64,000 bases of DNA from Solimonas sp. SE-A11 (GTDB lineage Bacteria > Pseudomonadota > Gammaproteobacteria > Nevskiales > Nevskiaceae): positions 1 to 64,000 of the forward strand of contig NZ_JAUASX010000013.1 in the NCBI RefSeq assembly GCF_030345715.1, given 5' to 3'. Positions 56,602-64,000 of the stretch are shown piece by piece. Position 1 is the stretch's first letter. Each line of letters begins with the position of its first letter. Made by a program: the position numbers and the translations under genes. The notes beneath the pieces are model-generated. The model was not told the origin of the DNA. It was given only the letters and a program-made list of their open reading frames with translations, and searched no databases.

Positions 56602-58170
56602 ATGAGTACCGCCCCTGCCAACCGCGACAGCCGCATGCCGGCCGGCATTCCCTACATCATCAGCAACGAATTCGCGGAACGCTTCTGCTTCTACGGGATC
56701 AACGCGATCCTGTCGATCTACATGGTGCAGTTCCTGCACGTGGGCGAGGCACAGGCCACTACCTGGCAGTCGCTGTTCAAGTCCGGTGCGTACTTCTTCC
56801 CACTGGTCGGCGCCATCGTCTCGGACGTGTTCTGGGGCAAGTTCCGAACCATCATCACCTTCTCCATCGCCTACTCGATCGGCTGCGCAGTGCTGGCGCT
56901 GACTAGCGATACCACCGGTCTGGCCATCGGCCTGTTCCTGATCGCGTTCGGCACCGGCGGCATCAAGCCGTGCGTCTCCACCGACGTGGGCGACCAGTTC
57001 ACCTCGCGGAACCAGCACCTGATCGAGCGTGCCTTCTCCTGGTTCTATCTTTCGATCAACGCGGGCGCGCTGATCTCGATCCTGCTCTGCCCCTGGCTGC
57101 TGCAGACCAGCGGGCCGCGCTGGGCCTTTGGCATTCCCGCCGTCGCCATGGCACTGGCCACGCTGGTGTTCTGGCTGGGCCGCGACCGGTTCGCCGTTGT
57201 GCCGCCGGCCGGCCGGCAGTGGCTGCGCGAGGTGTTCAGCGCCGAGGGCGCGCAGCTGATCGGCCGCCTGGGCATCATCTACCTGTTCCTGGCCGTGTTC
57301 TGGTCGCTGTTCGAGCAGGCCAATGGCACGACCTGGACCTTGCAGGCCCAGTCCTCGCTGATGGACAAGCACCTGGGGTTCGGCATCGAGCTGCTGCCGG
57401 CGCAAATCCAGTTCTTCAACCCGCTGTTCATCCTGCTGCTGGTGCCGCTGTTCTCCTACGTGATCTATCCCTGGCTGGGCAAGGTCTGGACGGTGACGCC
57501 GCTGCGCAAGATCGGCATCGGCTTCTTCGTGGGCGCGCTGTCCTTCGTGCTGATCGCCTGGATCGAGAACCGCATCCAGAACGGAATCGTCACGAGCATG
57601 TGGTGGCAGATCCTGGCCTACGCCATCCTGACCTCGGGCGAGGTGCTGGTGTCGGTCACGGCGCTGGAGTACAGCTACAAGCAGGCGCCGCTGCGCATCA
57701 AGAGCTTCATCATGGCGCTGTACCTGCTGTCGCTGAGCGTCGGCAACCTACTGACCGCCGGTGTCGCCAGCAACATGGTCGAGCCGCTGCAGGGTGTGGA
57801 GGTCCGAACCGGAGCGCAGACCGTGCTGACGCTGCCGGCCGGATCGAAGTTCGTGCCCGGCCAGAAGATCGACTTCCGTGGCGACAACGGCGTGACGGTG
57901 CAGCAAGCCGGCGGCAAGGCCGCGCCGCTGGGCGGCACCTACATCGTCGGCGAAATCCGGGAGGGGCAGGCGCTGCTGCTGGACGTGGTGAACCGCCAGC
58001 CCGTGGCGGCCAGCGGTGACTTCAAGGCCGGCTCCAGTGTGTCGACCTACAAGCTGGTAGGCCCGCAGTTCTTCATGTTCTTCTGCTACCTCATGCTAGG
58101 CACCGGCATTCTGTGGATCTTCGTGGCGACGCGCGTGAAGGAGCAGACGTTCGTGCGCCAGGACGCCTGA
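56602..58170 (+). CDS. POT-family proton-coupled peptide transporter, copy 1
   Basis: This encodes 522 residues with ATG chosen for GAGGA seven bases upstream. EFAERFCFYG retains the ExxER proton-coupling motif, and LIAFGTGGIKPCVSTDVGDQF the second signature. A soluble insert of about 95 residues (393-488, VEVRTGAQTVLTLPAGSKFV onward) lies before the last helix and should be periplasmic. Family members import di- and tripeptides across the inner membrane. It directly follows the M13 peptidase gene, consistent with uptake of its products. Confidence 0.93.
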   Translation: MSTAPANRDSRMPAGIPYIISNEFAERFCFYGINAILSIYMVQFLHVGEAQATTWQSLFKSGAYFFPLVGAIVSDVFWGKFRTIITFSIAYSIGCAVLALTSDTTGLAIGLFLIAFGTGGIKPCVSTDVGDQFTSRNQHLIERAFSWFYLSINAGALISILLCPWLLQTSGPRWAFGIPAVAMALATLVFWLGRDRFAVVPPAGRQWLREVFSAEGAQLIGRLGIIYLFLAVFWSLFEQANGTTWTLQAQSSLMDKHLGFGIELLPAQIQFFNPLFILLLVPLFSYVIYPWLGKVWTVTPLRKIGIGFFVGALSFVLIAWIENRIQNGIVTSMWWQILAYAILTSGEVLVSVTALEYSYKQAPLRIKSFIMALYLLSLSVGNLLTAGVASNMVEPLQGVEVRTGAQTVLTLPAGSKFVPGQKIDFRGDNGVTVQQAGGKAAPLGGTYIVGEIREGQALLLDVVNRQPVAASGDFKAGSSVSTYKLVGPQFFMFFCYLMLGTGILWIFVATRVKEQTFVRQDA

Positions 58171-58178
58171 GGCCCCAC

Positions 58179-59747
58179 ATGAGTACTGCCACGGCCGCCG
58201 GTGGCGGCCGCATGCCGGCTGGTGTCCCCTACATCATCAGCAGCGAGTTCGGGGAGCGCTTCTGCAACAACGGGATCAACGCGATCCTGGCGGTGTACAT
58301 GGTGCAGTTCCTGCAAGTGGGCGAGGCCCAGGCTACCACCTGGCAGGCACTGTTCAAGTCCGGCGCCTTCTTGCTCCCGCTGCTGGGTGCGGTGCTGTCC
58401 GACGTACTGTGGGGCAAGTTCCGCACCATCCTCGGGTTCTCGGTGGCCTACGTCGCGGGCTGTGCGGTGCTGGCGCTGTCGAGCGGCACGCAGGGCCTGG
58501 CCATCGGCCTGTTCCTGATCGCCTTCGGCACCGGCGGCATCAAGCCCTGCGTCTCCACCAACATGGGAGACCAGTTCGCCGACAGAAACCAGCATCTCAT
58601 CGGGCGCGCATTCTCGTGGTTGTATCTCACCGCCAACGCAGGCGCGTTGCTCTCGATGCTGCTCTGCCCCTGGCTACTCGCACACAGCGGCCCGCGCTGG
58701 GCCTTCGGAATTCCCGCCATCGTCATGGCCGCGGCCACGCTGCGGCTGTGGCTGGGGCGTGCCCGCTTCGTCGTGTTGCCACCCGCGGGCCGGCAATGGC
58801 TGCGCGACGTGTTCAGCGCGGAAGGCGCGCGACTGGTCGGGCGCTTGGCGGTGGTCTATTGCTTCACCGCGATCTTCTGGTCGCTGCTGGACCAGTCCAT
58901 CGGTGTTACCTGGGCGCTGCAGGCGCAGTCGGTGCTGATGGACAAGGAACTGGGCCTGGGCATCACGCTGCTGCCCGGCCAGATCTCCTTCGTCAACGCG
59001 CTGTTCATCCTGCTGCTGGTGCCACTGTTCACCTACGTGGTCTATCCGCGGCTGGGCCGGTACGTCGAGGTGACAGCCCCGCGCAAGATCGGCGTGGGCC
59101 TGCTGTTCGCCGCCGCCTCCTACATGGTCGTCGCCTGGATCGAGGGCCGTATCCAGCAGGGCATCGTCACCAGCGTGTGGTGGCAGATACTGGCTTACGC
59201 GATCCTCACCGCAGGCGAGGTGCTGGTATCGATCACGGCGCTGGAGTACAGCTACCGCCAGGCCCCGCTGCGCATGAAGAGTTTCGTCATGGCGCTCTAC
59301 CTGCTGTCGATCAGCACCGGCAACCTGATCACCGCCGCGGTCTCGCACAGCATGGTGGAGCCGGTGCGGGGCGTGCAGGTTCGCGCAGGCCAGCAGACCA
59401 CGCTGGTTCTGCCGGCAGATGGTGGCTTCGTGCCGGGCCAGAAGATCGACTTCAGCGGCGACACCGGCATCACGCAGCAACTGCCCACCGGCAAGAGCCG
59501 GCCCCTGGGTGGTACCTACATCGTCGGCGCCATCCACAACGGCCAAGCGCCGCTGCTCGACGTCGTCGCGCGCCAGCCGGTGACCGCGGCGGGTCAACTC
59601 AGACCCTTGGCGCGGGTCTCGACCTATCGGCTGGTCGGGCCGGAGTTCTTCCTGTTCTTCAGCTACCTGATGCTGGGGGCCGCGGTGTTGTGGGTGTTCG
59701 TAGCGATGCGGATCAGGGAACAGACTTTCGTGAGGCAGGATGCCTGA
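58179..59747 (+). CDS. POT-family proton-coupled peptide transporter, copy 2
   Basis: This encodes 522 residues and is a tandem duplicate of the previous gene, starting eight bases after it and similar throughout, including the periplasmic insert. The ExxER motif is kept in EFGERFCNNG, but the aromatic FYG after it is NNG, at a site that contacts substrate in POT transporters. The two may therefore differ in peptide preference. Loss of the aromatic pair could also reduce transport. Confidence 0.93.
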   Translation: MSTATAAGGGRMPAGVPYIISSEFGERFCNNGINAILAVYMVQFLQVGEAQATTWQALFKSGAFLLPLLGAVLSDVLWGKFRTILGFSVAYVAGCAVLALSSGTQGLAIGLFLIAFGTGGIKPCVSTNMGDQFADRNQHLIGRAFSWLYLTANAGALLSMLLCPWLLAHSGPRWAFGIPAIVMAAATLRLWLGRARFVVLPPAGRQWLRDVFSAEGARLVGRLAVVYCFTAIFWSLLDQSIGVTWALQAQSVLMDKELGLGITLLPGQISFVNALFILLLVPLFTYVVYPRLGRYVEVTAPRKIGVGLLFAAASYMVVAWIEGRIQQGIVTSVWWQILAYAILTAGEVLVSITALEYSYRQAPLRMKSFVMALYLLSISTGNLITAAVSHSMVEPVRGVQVRAGQQTTLVLPADGGFVPGQKIDFSGDTGITQQLPTGKSRPLGGTYIVGAIHNGQAPLLDVVARQPVTAAGQLRPLARVSTYRLVGPEFFLFFSYLMLGAAVLWVFVAMRIREQTFVRQDA

Positions 59748-59771
59748 GATGCTTGCCAACCAGAGGAGCCG

Positions 59772-60395
59772 TTGCCGCGGGATGCGCGTTACCCGGCCCC
59801 AGGAGTGTGTCCGTTGCAACTAGGTAGCTCATCCGCAGTGGCCAATCTGCGGGGCCATGGACCCGCGGCGTTCGAGTGCAACATCAAGACGATCCTGCAG
59901 GGCTACCTGTGGAACTCGCCGGAGGCCCTGGTGTTCTTCGACCACCGTGGGGCGTTGCTCTACCAGAGCGCCCAGGGAGAGCTGCAGTTCAAGCGCTGGA
60001 ATCGCACGCTGGCCCACGGACAGGAATCCATGAGCCTGCCGGCGGCGCTGTTTCCGGTCCTGAAGGATGGCAAGGGACCGACGCAACTACAGCATCCGGC
60101 GCTGTCCGGCCTGAGCGCAAACCTGGAACCCACGCCGGGAGGATTCGTGCTGCGCATCCTGAGCGATCAGCTGCAGGACGGGCCCGAGCCGCTGTCGGCT
60201 CAGGCCCTGGCCGCGCTGCAGAAGCTGTCCCGATCCGAGCAGCGTGTGGCGCGCCTGGTGGTCAAGGGCCTGCGCAACGACCAGATCGCCGAGCGGCTGT
60301 GCCGCTCCACGCGCACCGTGGAGTACCAGCTGAACAGCGCGTTCCGGAAGCTGGGCGTACGCAACCGCGTGCAGTTGTCGCTGCTGATCAGTTAA
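59772..60395 (+). CDS. LuxR-type transcriptional regulator
   Basis: This encodes 207 residues. The C-terminal LuxR helix-turn-helix spans about 147-205 (LSRSEQRVARLVVKGLRNDQ, then STRTVEYQLNSAFRKLGVRN). The N-terminal portion (about 40-140) resembles a PAS-like sensor (SPEALVFFDHRGALLYQSA). TTG 59772 follows GAGGAG closely; later TTG/GTG starts at 59814 or 59837 are possible. It ends the row of peptide-metabolism genes, 24 bp after the second POT gene, and may be a second regulator of the locus. Confidence 0.85.
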   Translation: MPRDARYPAPGVCPLQLGSSSAVANLRGHGPAAFECNIKTILQGYLWNSPEALVFFDHRGALLYQSAQGELQFKRWNRTLAHGQESMSLPAALFPVLKDGKGPTQLQHPALSGLSANLEPTPGGFVLRILSDQLQDGPEPLSAQALAALQKLSRSEQRVARLVVKGLRNDQIAERLCRSTRTVEYQLNSAFRKLGVRNRVQLSLLIS

Positions 60396-60661
60396 GAGGA
60401 GCGGGTTACGCGCCGCGCACCTCCTGCGAGCCCTATGCGTCCGACAACAAGGCACGCATCTTGCGGTCAACCTGTCCAGGCGCGGAGCCCAGCCTTGCAA
60501 GGGGTCGGCTCTCCCTGCAATGAAAGAGAAATGGCTCAAGCGTCATTGCAGAGTGCATGTGGACAGGGCCGGCAACGGCTATTCCGTCATCACGGCCTGG
60601 AGCTTCGGGCCTGCATCGCGGAGACGCGGTGTCCGTCAAGGAAGACTTAAGGAGCATACAC

Positions 60662-61282
60662 ATGACCGCGAAAACCAAGACCTCGTCCAAGCCACGCTCG
60701 ACCCGCCGCGCCGCCTCATCCACCCGCCGCCCCGTTCGCGCCATATCCCACCGTCGCGCGCCCATGGACGCCATCCAGCTTCTGAAGAGCGACCATGCCA
60801 AGGTCGATGCCCTGTTCAAGCAGTATGAGAAGGCAAGAGCCCCCCAAAAGGAAAAGCTGGTTCAGACCATCTGCCAGGAGCTGAAGGTGCACACGCAGAT
60901 CGAAGAGGAGATCTTCTATCCTGCGCTCCGCTCCGCTGCCACGCAGAGGGACGATGCCGGCGACCTGCTGGACGAGGCCTCGGTGGAGCACAACAGCGCC
61001 AAGCAGCTGATCTCCGAACTGGAGGCCGGCTCGCCGGGCGATGAACTGTTCGACGCCAAGGTGAAGGTACTGGGCGAGTACATCCGCCACCATGTGAAAG
61101 AGGAGCATCGCGACATCTTCCCGCTGGCGCGCAAGCGCCTGGACGTCAAGGCTCTGGGAGCGCAGTTGGCTCAGCGCAAGACCGAGCTCATGGAGACCAT
61201 GGACAGCGGGGTCGCCATCGGCGGCAAGGGCCTGCTGAAGTCCCTGGGCGATCGCCTGTCGCCTAGCGCTCTACACCATTAA
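60662..61282 (+). CDS. Hemerythrin-domain protein
   Basis: This encodes 206 residues; ATG 60662 has AAGGAG eight bases upstream, and longer in-frame starts upstream lack support. A basic Ser/Arg/Lys N-terminus (about 1-35) is followed by a four-helix hemerythrin-like domain. Metal ligands are visible in LLKSDHAKVDALF, VHTQIEEEIFYPAL, VEHNSAKQ and HHVKEEHRDIFPLA. Such proteins bind di-iron and sense or store oxygen or NO, or take part in stress responses. The basic tail could bind nucleic acid. It is monocistronic with its own terminator. The 266-bp gap before it shows no gene. Confidence 0.9.
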   Translation: MTAKTKTSSKPRSTRRAASSTRRPVRAISHRRAPMDAIQLLKSDHAKVDALFKQYEKARAPQKEKLVQTICQELKVHTQIEEEIFYPALRSAATQRDDAGDLLDEASVEHNSAKQLISELEAGSPGDELFDAKVKVLGEYIRHHVKEEHRDIFPLARKRLDVKALGAQLAQRKTELMETMDSGVAIGGKGLLKSLGDRLSPSALHH

Positions 61283-61331
61283 CCGCGGGGGAGCGCTGGC
61301 TCCATCACCTCGCCGATGACGATGGACTCAA

Positions 61332-61357
61332 GGACCCGCGAAAGCGGGTCCCTTTTT
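61332..61357 (+). terminator. Intrinsic terminator after the hemerythrin gene
   Basis: GGACCCGC (61332-61339), loop GAAA and GCGGGTCC (61344-61351) form a perfect 8-bp stem with a GNRA tetraloop, followed by CTTTTT. This is the clearest rho-independent terminator of the window. Confidence 0.93.
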
Positions 61358-61429
61358 GGATAGAGGGTAGCGTGCCTACCGGATCGCCATCCGCTGCGGT
61401 ACCCGGAGAGGGTCAATCCCTGACGTCCT

Positions 61430-62170
61430 TCAGCGCTTGTTCACGCCCTCATCCCTGAGCGAGAACGGCGTGAAGTCTGTGTTGGTGTCGAAGGTATCCA
61501 CGCCCTCGGCCTTCTTCAGCCGGTTGACGACGAAGTAGGTCAACGGCGTCATCGCCACCTCCACGCCGAGCTTGAACACGAAGTTGAAACCGATGACCGC
61601 CAGCAGGGCGTCGTTGGTCCAGACGCCGTAGAACGCCAGCGGGTAGAAGATCAGGGAGTCCACGCCCTGACCGCAGAAAGTGCTGCCGATGGTGCGCATC
61701 CACAGGTGGCGGCCGCCAGTCATGACCTTCATGCGTGCCATGACGTAGGAGTTGACGAAGTCACCGGCCCAGTAGGCCAGCATGCTCGCGCAGACGATGC
61801 GCCAGGTATTGCCGAAGACCACTTCCAGCGCCGGCTGCAAGGTGGCGTTCCAGGGCTCGTTAGGGCTCGGTGTCATGCCGACGACGATGGCGGCCATCAG
61901 CGTGGCGAACAGCATGGCACCGAAACCGGCCCAGATGGCGCGGCGCGCGCGGGCGTAGCCATAGACCTCGGTGAGCACGTCGCCGAAGATGTAGCCGATG
62001 GGGAAGAACAGGTTGCCGGCGCCAAAGGCGAACTCGCCGAAGTAGGGCAGCGTCACCGTGCAGACCTTGCCGGGGCCGATCAGGTTGGAGCACAGCAGCA
62101 CCGCTACCATGCCGCCGAGCAGGAAGTCGTAGTACTTGAAGCCCTGTCCCGGCGCGGCCTGCGTGTTCAT
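61430..62170 (-). CDS. yhhQ: Queuosine precursor transporter (YhhQ/VUT family)
   Basis: This 246-residue membrane protein has six or seven hydrophobic helices. Family phrases are FFPIGYIFGDVLTEVYGYAR near residue 55, AYWAGDFVNSYVMARMK, and GQGVDSLIFYPLAFYG. YhhQ imports preQ0/preQ1 for queuosine modification of tRNA. It is convergent with the hemerythrin gene. The 91-bp region upstream shows no recognisable preQ1 riboswitch. Confidence 0.92.
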   Translation of the reverse strand: MNTQAAPGQGFKYYDFLLGGMVAVLLCSNLIGPGKVCTVTLPYFGEFAFGAGNLFFPIGYIFGDVLTEVYGYARARRAIWAGFGAMLFATLMAAIVVGMTPSPNEPWNATLQPALEVVFGNTWRIVCASMLAYWAGDFVNSYVMARMKVMTGGRHLWMRTIGSTFCGQGVDSLIFYPLAFYGVWTNDALLAVIGFNFVFKLGVEVAMTPLTYFVVNRLKKAEGVDTFDTNTDFTPFSLRDEGVNKR

Positions 62171-62261
62171 CGTCGTCCCTTGAGTCAGTCAGGGTTCAGC
62201 TTACACCGGGATGCTATGAGACCCCAGAAGGCGCGGCGCCGTTGCCCGCTACACTCCGCCG

Positions 62262-63296
62262 ATGACCGACGCCTCCCCATCTGCCGCCCCGTTGCCGACC
62301 GCCCCCTGGCTGGAGCGCTGGCTGTGGCGCTGCCGGCGCTGGTGGGCTCCGGCGAACTTCGCCCTGGGTGTGGGCAGCTTCTTCCTGATCAACCGCCAGG
62401 AGGTCATGGGCCTGTGGCTGGCCGGCTTCCTGGTGGTGGGCTGGCTGATGATCCTGGCGGAGGGCACGCTGGGTCAGTGGCTGGGCCGGCTGCGGCCGCA
62501 ATGGGCCAGTGCCTCGCCCTGGCTGCTGCGCTTCGTCACCCAGGGCATCCACCAGGAAACCTTCTTCTTCTCCCTGCCCTTCCTGCTGCACACCACCACC
62601 TGGGCTTCGGCGCAGGCGCTGTTCACGGTGGCGGTGGGCCTGGCGGCGCTGGCGTCCTGCTGGGACCCGGTCTACCACCGGCAGATGACCGGGCGCCCGG
62701 CGATGTTCCTGGCCTACCACGCGCTGTCGGTCTACGTAGCCACGCTGATCCTGCTGCCGACCTTCGTGCACCTGACCACCACCGAGACGCTGGCCTGGGC
62801 GGCGCTGGCGGTGGCGGTGCTGGCGGTCCCCAGCCTGGCCCAGCTCGCGCAGCAGCGTAAGCTGCGTCACTGGTTCGCATCCTTCGCCGGTGCGGCCGGA
62901 CTGGGCGTGCTGGCCTGGCTCTACGGCCCATGGGTGCCGCCGGTGACCTTGTGGATCAACCAGGGCGTGATCAGCCAGCAGGTGGACGAGGCGGCGCGGA
63001 CTCCCGGCACCAACCTGCGCGAGATTAGCTCGGCCGATCTCAGCGCGCGTGGTCTCTACGCCTACAGCGCCATCCGCGCACCACGCGGCCTGCGCGAGCA
63101 GGTGTTCCACCGCTGGACGCACGAGGGCAAGGAAGTGGACCGCATCCCGCTGCACATCGAGGGCGGGCGCGATCAGGGCTATCGCGCCTGGACGCGTAAG
63201 ACCGGCTTCCCGGCGGACAGCCGCGGCGACTGGAAGGTGCAGGTCATCACCGACGGCGGCCAGCTGATCGGCGAGATGCGCTTCCGGGTGAAGTGA
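62262..63296 (+). CDS. Membrane protein with DUF5924-like and DUF2914-like domains
   Basis: This encodes 344 residues. The N-terminal 230 residues hold six to seven hydrophobic helices ([17 protein letters not shown] and later). The C-terminal 90 residues form a soluble beta-rich domain ending [20 protein letters not shown] with a conserved [17 protein letters not shown], the DUF2914 pattern. The function of both families is unknown. The soluble domain lies after the last helix and probably faces the periplasm. It is divergently oriented to yhhQ. Confidence 0.82.
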   Translation: MTDASPSAAPLPTAPWLERWLWRCRRWWAPANFALGVGSFFLINRQEVMGLWLAGFLVVGWLMILAEGTLGQWLGRLRPQWASASPWLLRFVTQGIHQETFFFSLPFLLHTTTWASAQALFTVAVGLAALASCWDPVYHRQMTGRPAMFLAYHALSVYVATLILLPTFVHLTTTETLAWAALAVAVLAVPSLAQLAQQRKLRHWFASFAGAAGLGVLAWLYGPWVPPVTLWINQGVISQQVDEAARTPGTNLREISSADLSARGLYAYSAIRAPRGLREQVFHRWTHEGKEVDRIPLHIEGGRDQGYRAWTRKTGFPADSRGDWKVQVITDGGQLIGEMRFRVK

Positions 63297-63320
63297 CCGG
63301 AGGCGCATCCTGCCGACGGG

Positions 63321-64000
63321 TCAGGGGCTGAGCCGCAGCTCCACCTGTAGCGCATGGCTGAAACTGCCGCCGCCGGCGTAACCGCTGTCGGGGCCGTCGC
63401 GCCCGCTGCTGCCGCAGATCATCGACAGAACGTGTTTGCCTGGCCCGAGGCGGCCACTGCGGGGGCCGCGTTCCTCTCCCCCGAGGCTGGAACGCACGAA
63501 TTCGAACAGGCTGCGTGCCGGGCCGCCGAACTGGATGCTGACGGTGGAGCCGGCCAGCACCGGCAGGCCGGGGGCCTCCGCGGTCACGCCGGACACGGCC
63601 AGCGTATAGGCCATGCCGGCCTCGCCCTCGATCGTGAAATCCACGCTGGCGGTGCTGCGGGCGCTGGCTTCGCCGACGTGCCGGGCCGTGTCTTCACGCC
63701 CCGCGCCGAAGCTCCCGCTGCCATTGCAGCGCAGCACCATCCCCTGTGCGGTACCGTCGGAGCGGTCCAGCAACACGCGCGCGCCGCCGCTGGCGCTGCC
63801 CTGGGCCTCGCCGGCGGACTGCTGCGCGCTGGCGTCGGTCTGCAGGTTGCTGTTGAAACCGGTGTCGCGCGAGTTCACCCGCTCGTCCTGTCGCGAGGAG
63901 CCCCGGAATATGCATTCGGGATCCGGCGTGGTGGCGCAGGCCGTGGCGCCAGCCGCGGTCCGGTTGCTGACCACATCCAGGCGAGCCACCGAGGCCGCGC
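63321..64000 (-). CDS. Secreted protein of unknown function (5' end beyond window)
   Basis: The frame remains open to the window edge, so the N-terminus is missing; GTG 63989 is unlikely to be the true start because the residues before it (AAS) look like a signal-peptide end. At least 226 residues are visible. Features are a cysteine-containing N-terminal part (ATACATTPDPECIF), a Ser/Gly/Gln-rich low-complexity linker (NLQTDASAQQSAGEAQGSAS), then a beta-rich domain with GSTVSIQFGGPARSLFEFV. No family is recognised. Codon use fits the host. Confidence 0.65.
   Translation of the reverse strand, partial: AASVARLDVVSNRTAAGATACATTPDPECIFRGSSRQDERVNSRDTGFNSNLQTDASAQQSAGEAQGSASGGARVLLDRSDGTAQGMVLRCNGSGSFGAGREDTARHVGEASARSTASVDFTIEGEAGMAYTLAVSGVTAEAPGLPVLAGSTVSIQFGGPARSLFEFVRSSLGGEERGPRSGRLGPGKHVLSMICGSSGRDGPDSGYAGGGSFSHALQVELRLSP

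Noticed and set aside
62171-62261. preQ1 riboswitch upstream of yhhQ
   Set aside because: The short leader lacks the C-rich loop and A-rich tail of known preQ1 classes.

Overview
The window is high-GC (roughly two thirds G+C, judged by eye) chromosomal DNA with dense, often overlapping genes. Content suggests a gammaproteobacterium near Nevskiales/Solimonadaceae, Steroidobacter or Xanthomonadales: argS next to an FtsN-like SPOR gene, priA, uvrD, hisC, a soxR-controlled operon, a UPF0016 gene behind a yybP-ykoY element, a RoxA-type rubber-oxygenase homologue, and REP-like palindromes between genes. The taxonomic call is an inference. I saw no rRNA, tRNA or CRISPR array.

Layout. 1-1380 is an AT-richer island edge holding the 3' end of an IS3-type transposase and an orphan membrane/coiled-coil gene. 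1393-4741 holds a TetR regulator divergent from a tri-haem RoxA-like lipoprotein. 5493-19287 is mostly housekeeping: TerC, hisC, two hot-dog thioesterases, an alkyltransferase-like protein, an alcohol dehydrogenase, uvrD, mtfA, SPOR, argS, a Mn exporter with its riboswitch, and priA. 19575-21568 is a sigma-factor operon with a secreted 11-residue-repeat protein. 21807-36359 is mixed accessory content: a sterol-desaturase-like protein, EamA and MFS transporters, soxR with its target operon, ogt, a rhomboid, a SnoaL gene broken by a stop codon, LysR/pirin/isochorismatase, an SGNH hydrolase, and unknown secreted proteins.

36441-60395 is the most interesting part, a catabolic locus of about 24 kb. 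It encodes a LysR regulator, an alpha-amino-acid ester hydrolase, a quinohaemoprotein alcohol dehydrogenase with a GlcG-like partner, a TonB receptor translationally coupled to a penicillin-acylase-family lipoprotein, and an ABC ATPase with a permease-M1 peptidase fusion. It continues with 2,2-dialkylglycine decarboxylase (DgdA), alanine dehydrogenase, an M13 peptidase lipoprotein, two tandem POT peptide transporters and a LuxR regulator. DgdA plus alanine dehydrogenase form a closed pyruvate/alanine cycle that destroys 2-aminoisobutyrate (Aib). Surrounded by peptide uptake and peptidase genes, this points to catabolism of Aib-rich peptides such as fungal peptaibols (inference). A 15-bp palindrome recurs upstream of the LysR gene, the hydrolase operon and the TonB-receptor operon, and probably marks the regulon.

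60662-64000 holds a hemerythrin-domain protein with a clear terminator, a queuosine-precursor transporter, a DUF5924/DUF2914-type membrane protein, and a secreted protein cut by the window end.
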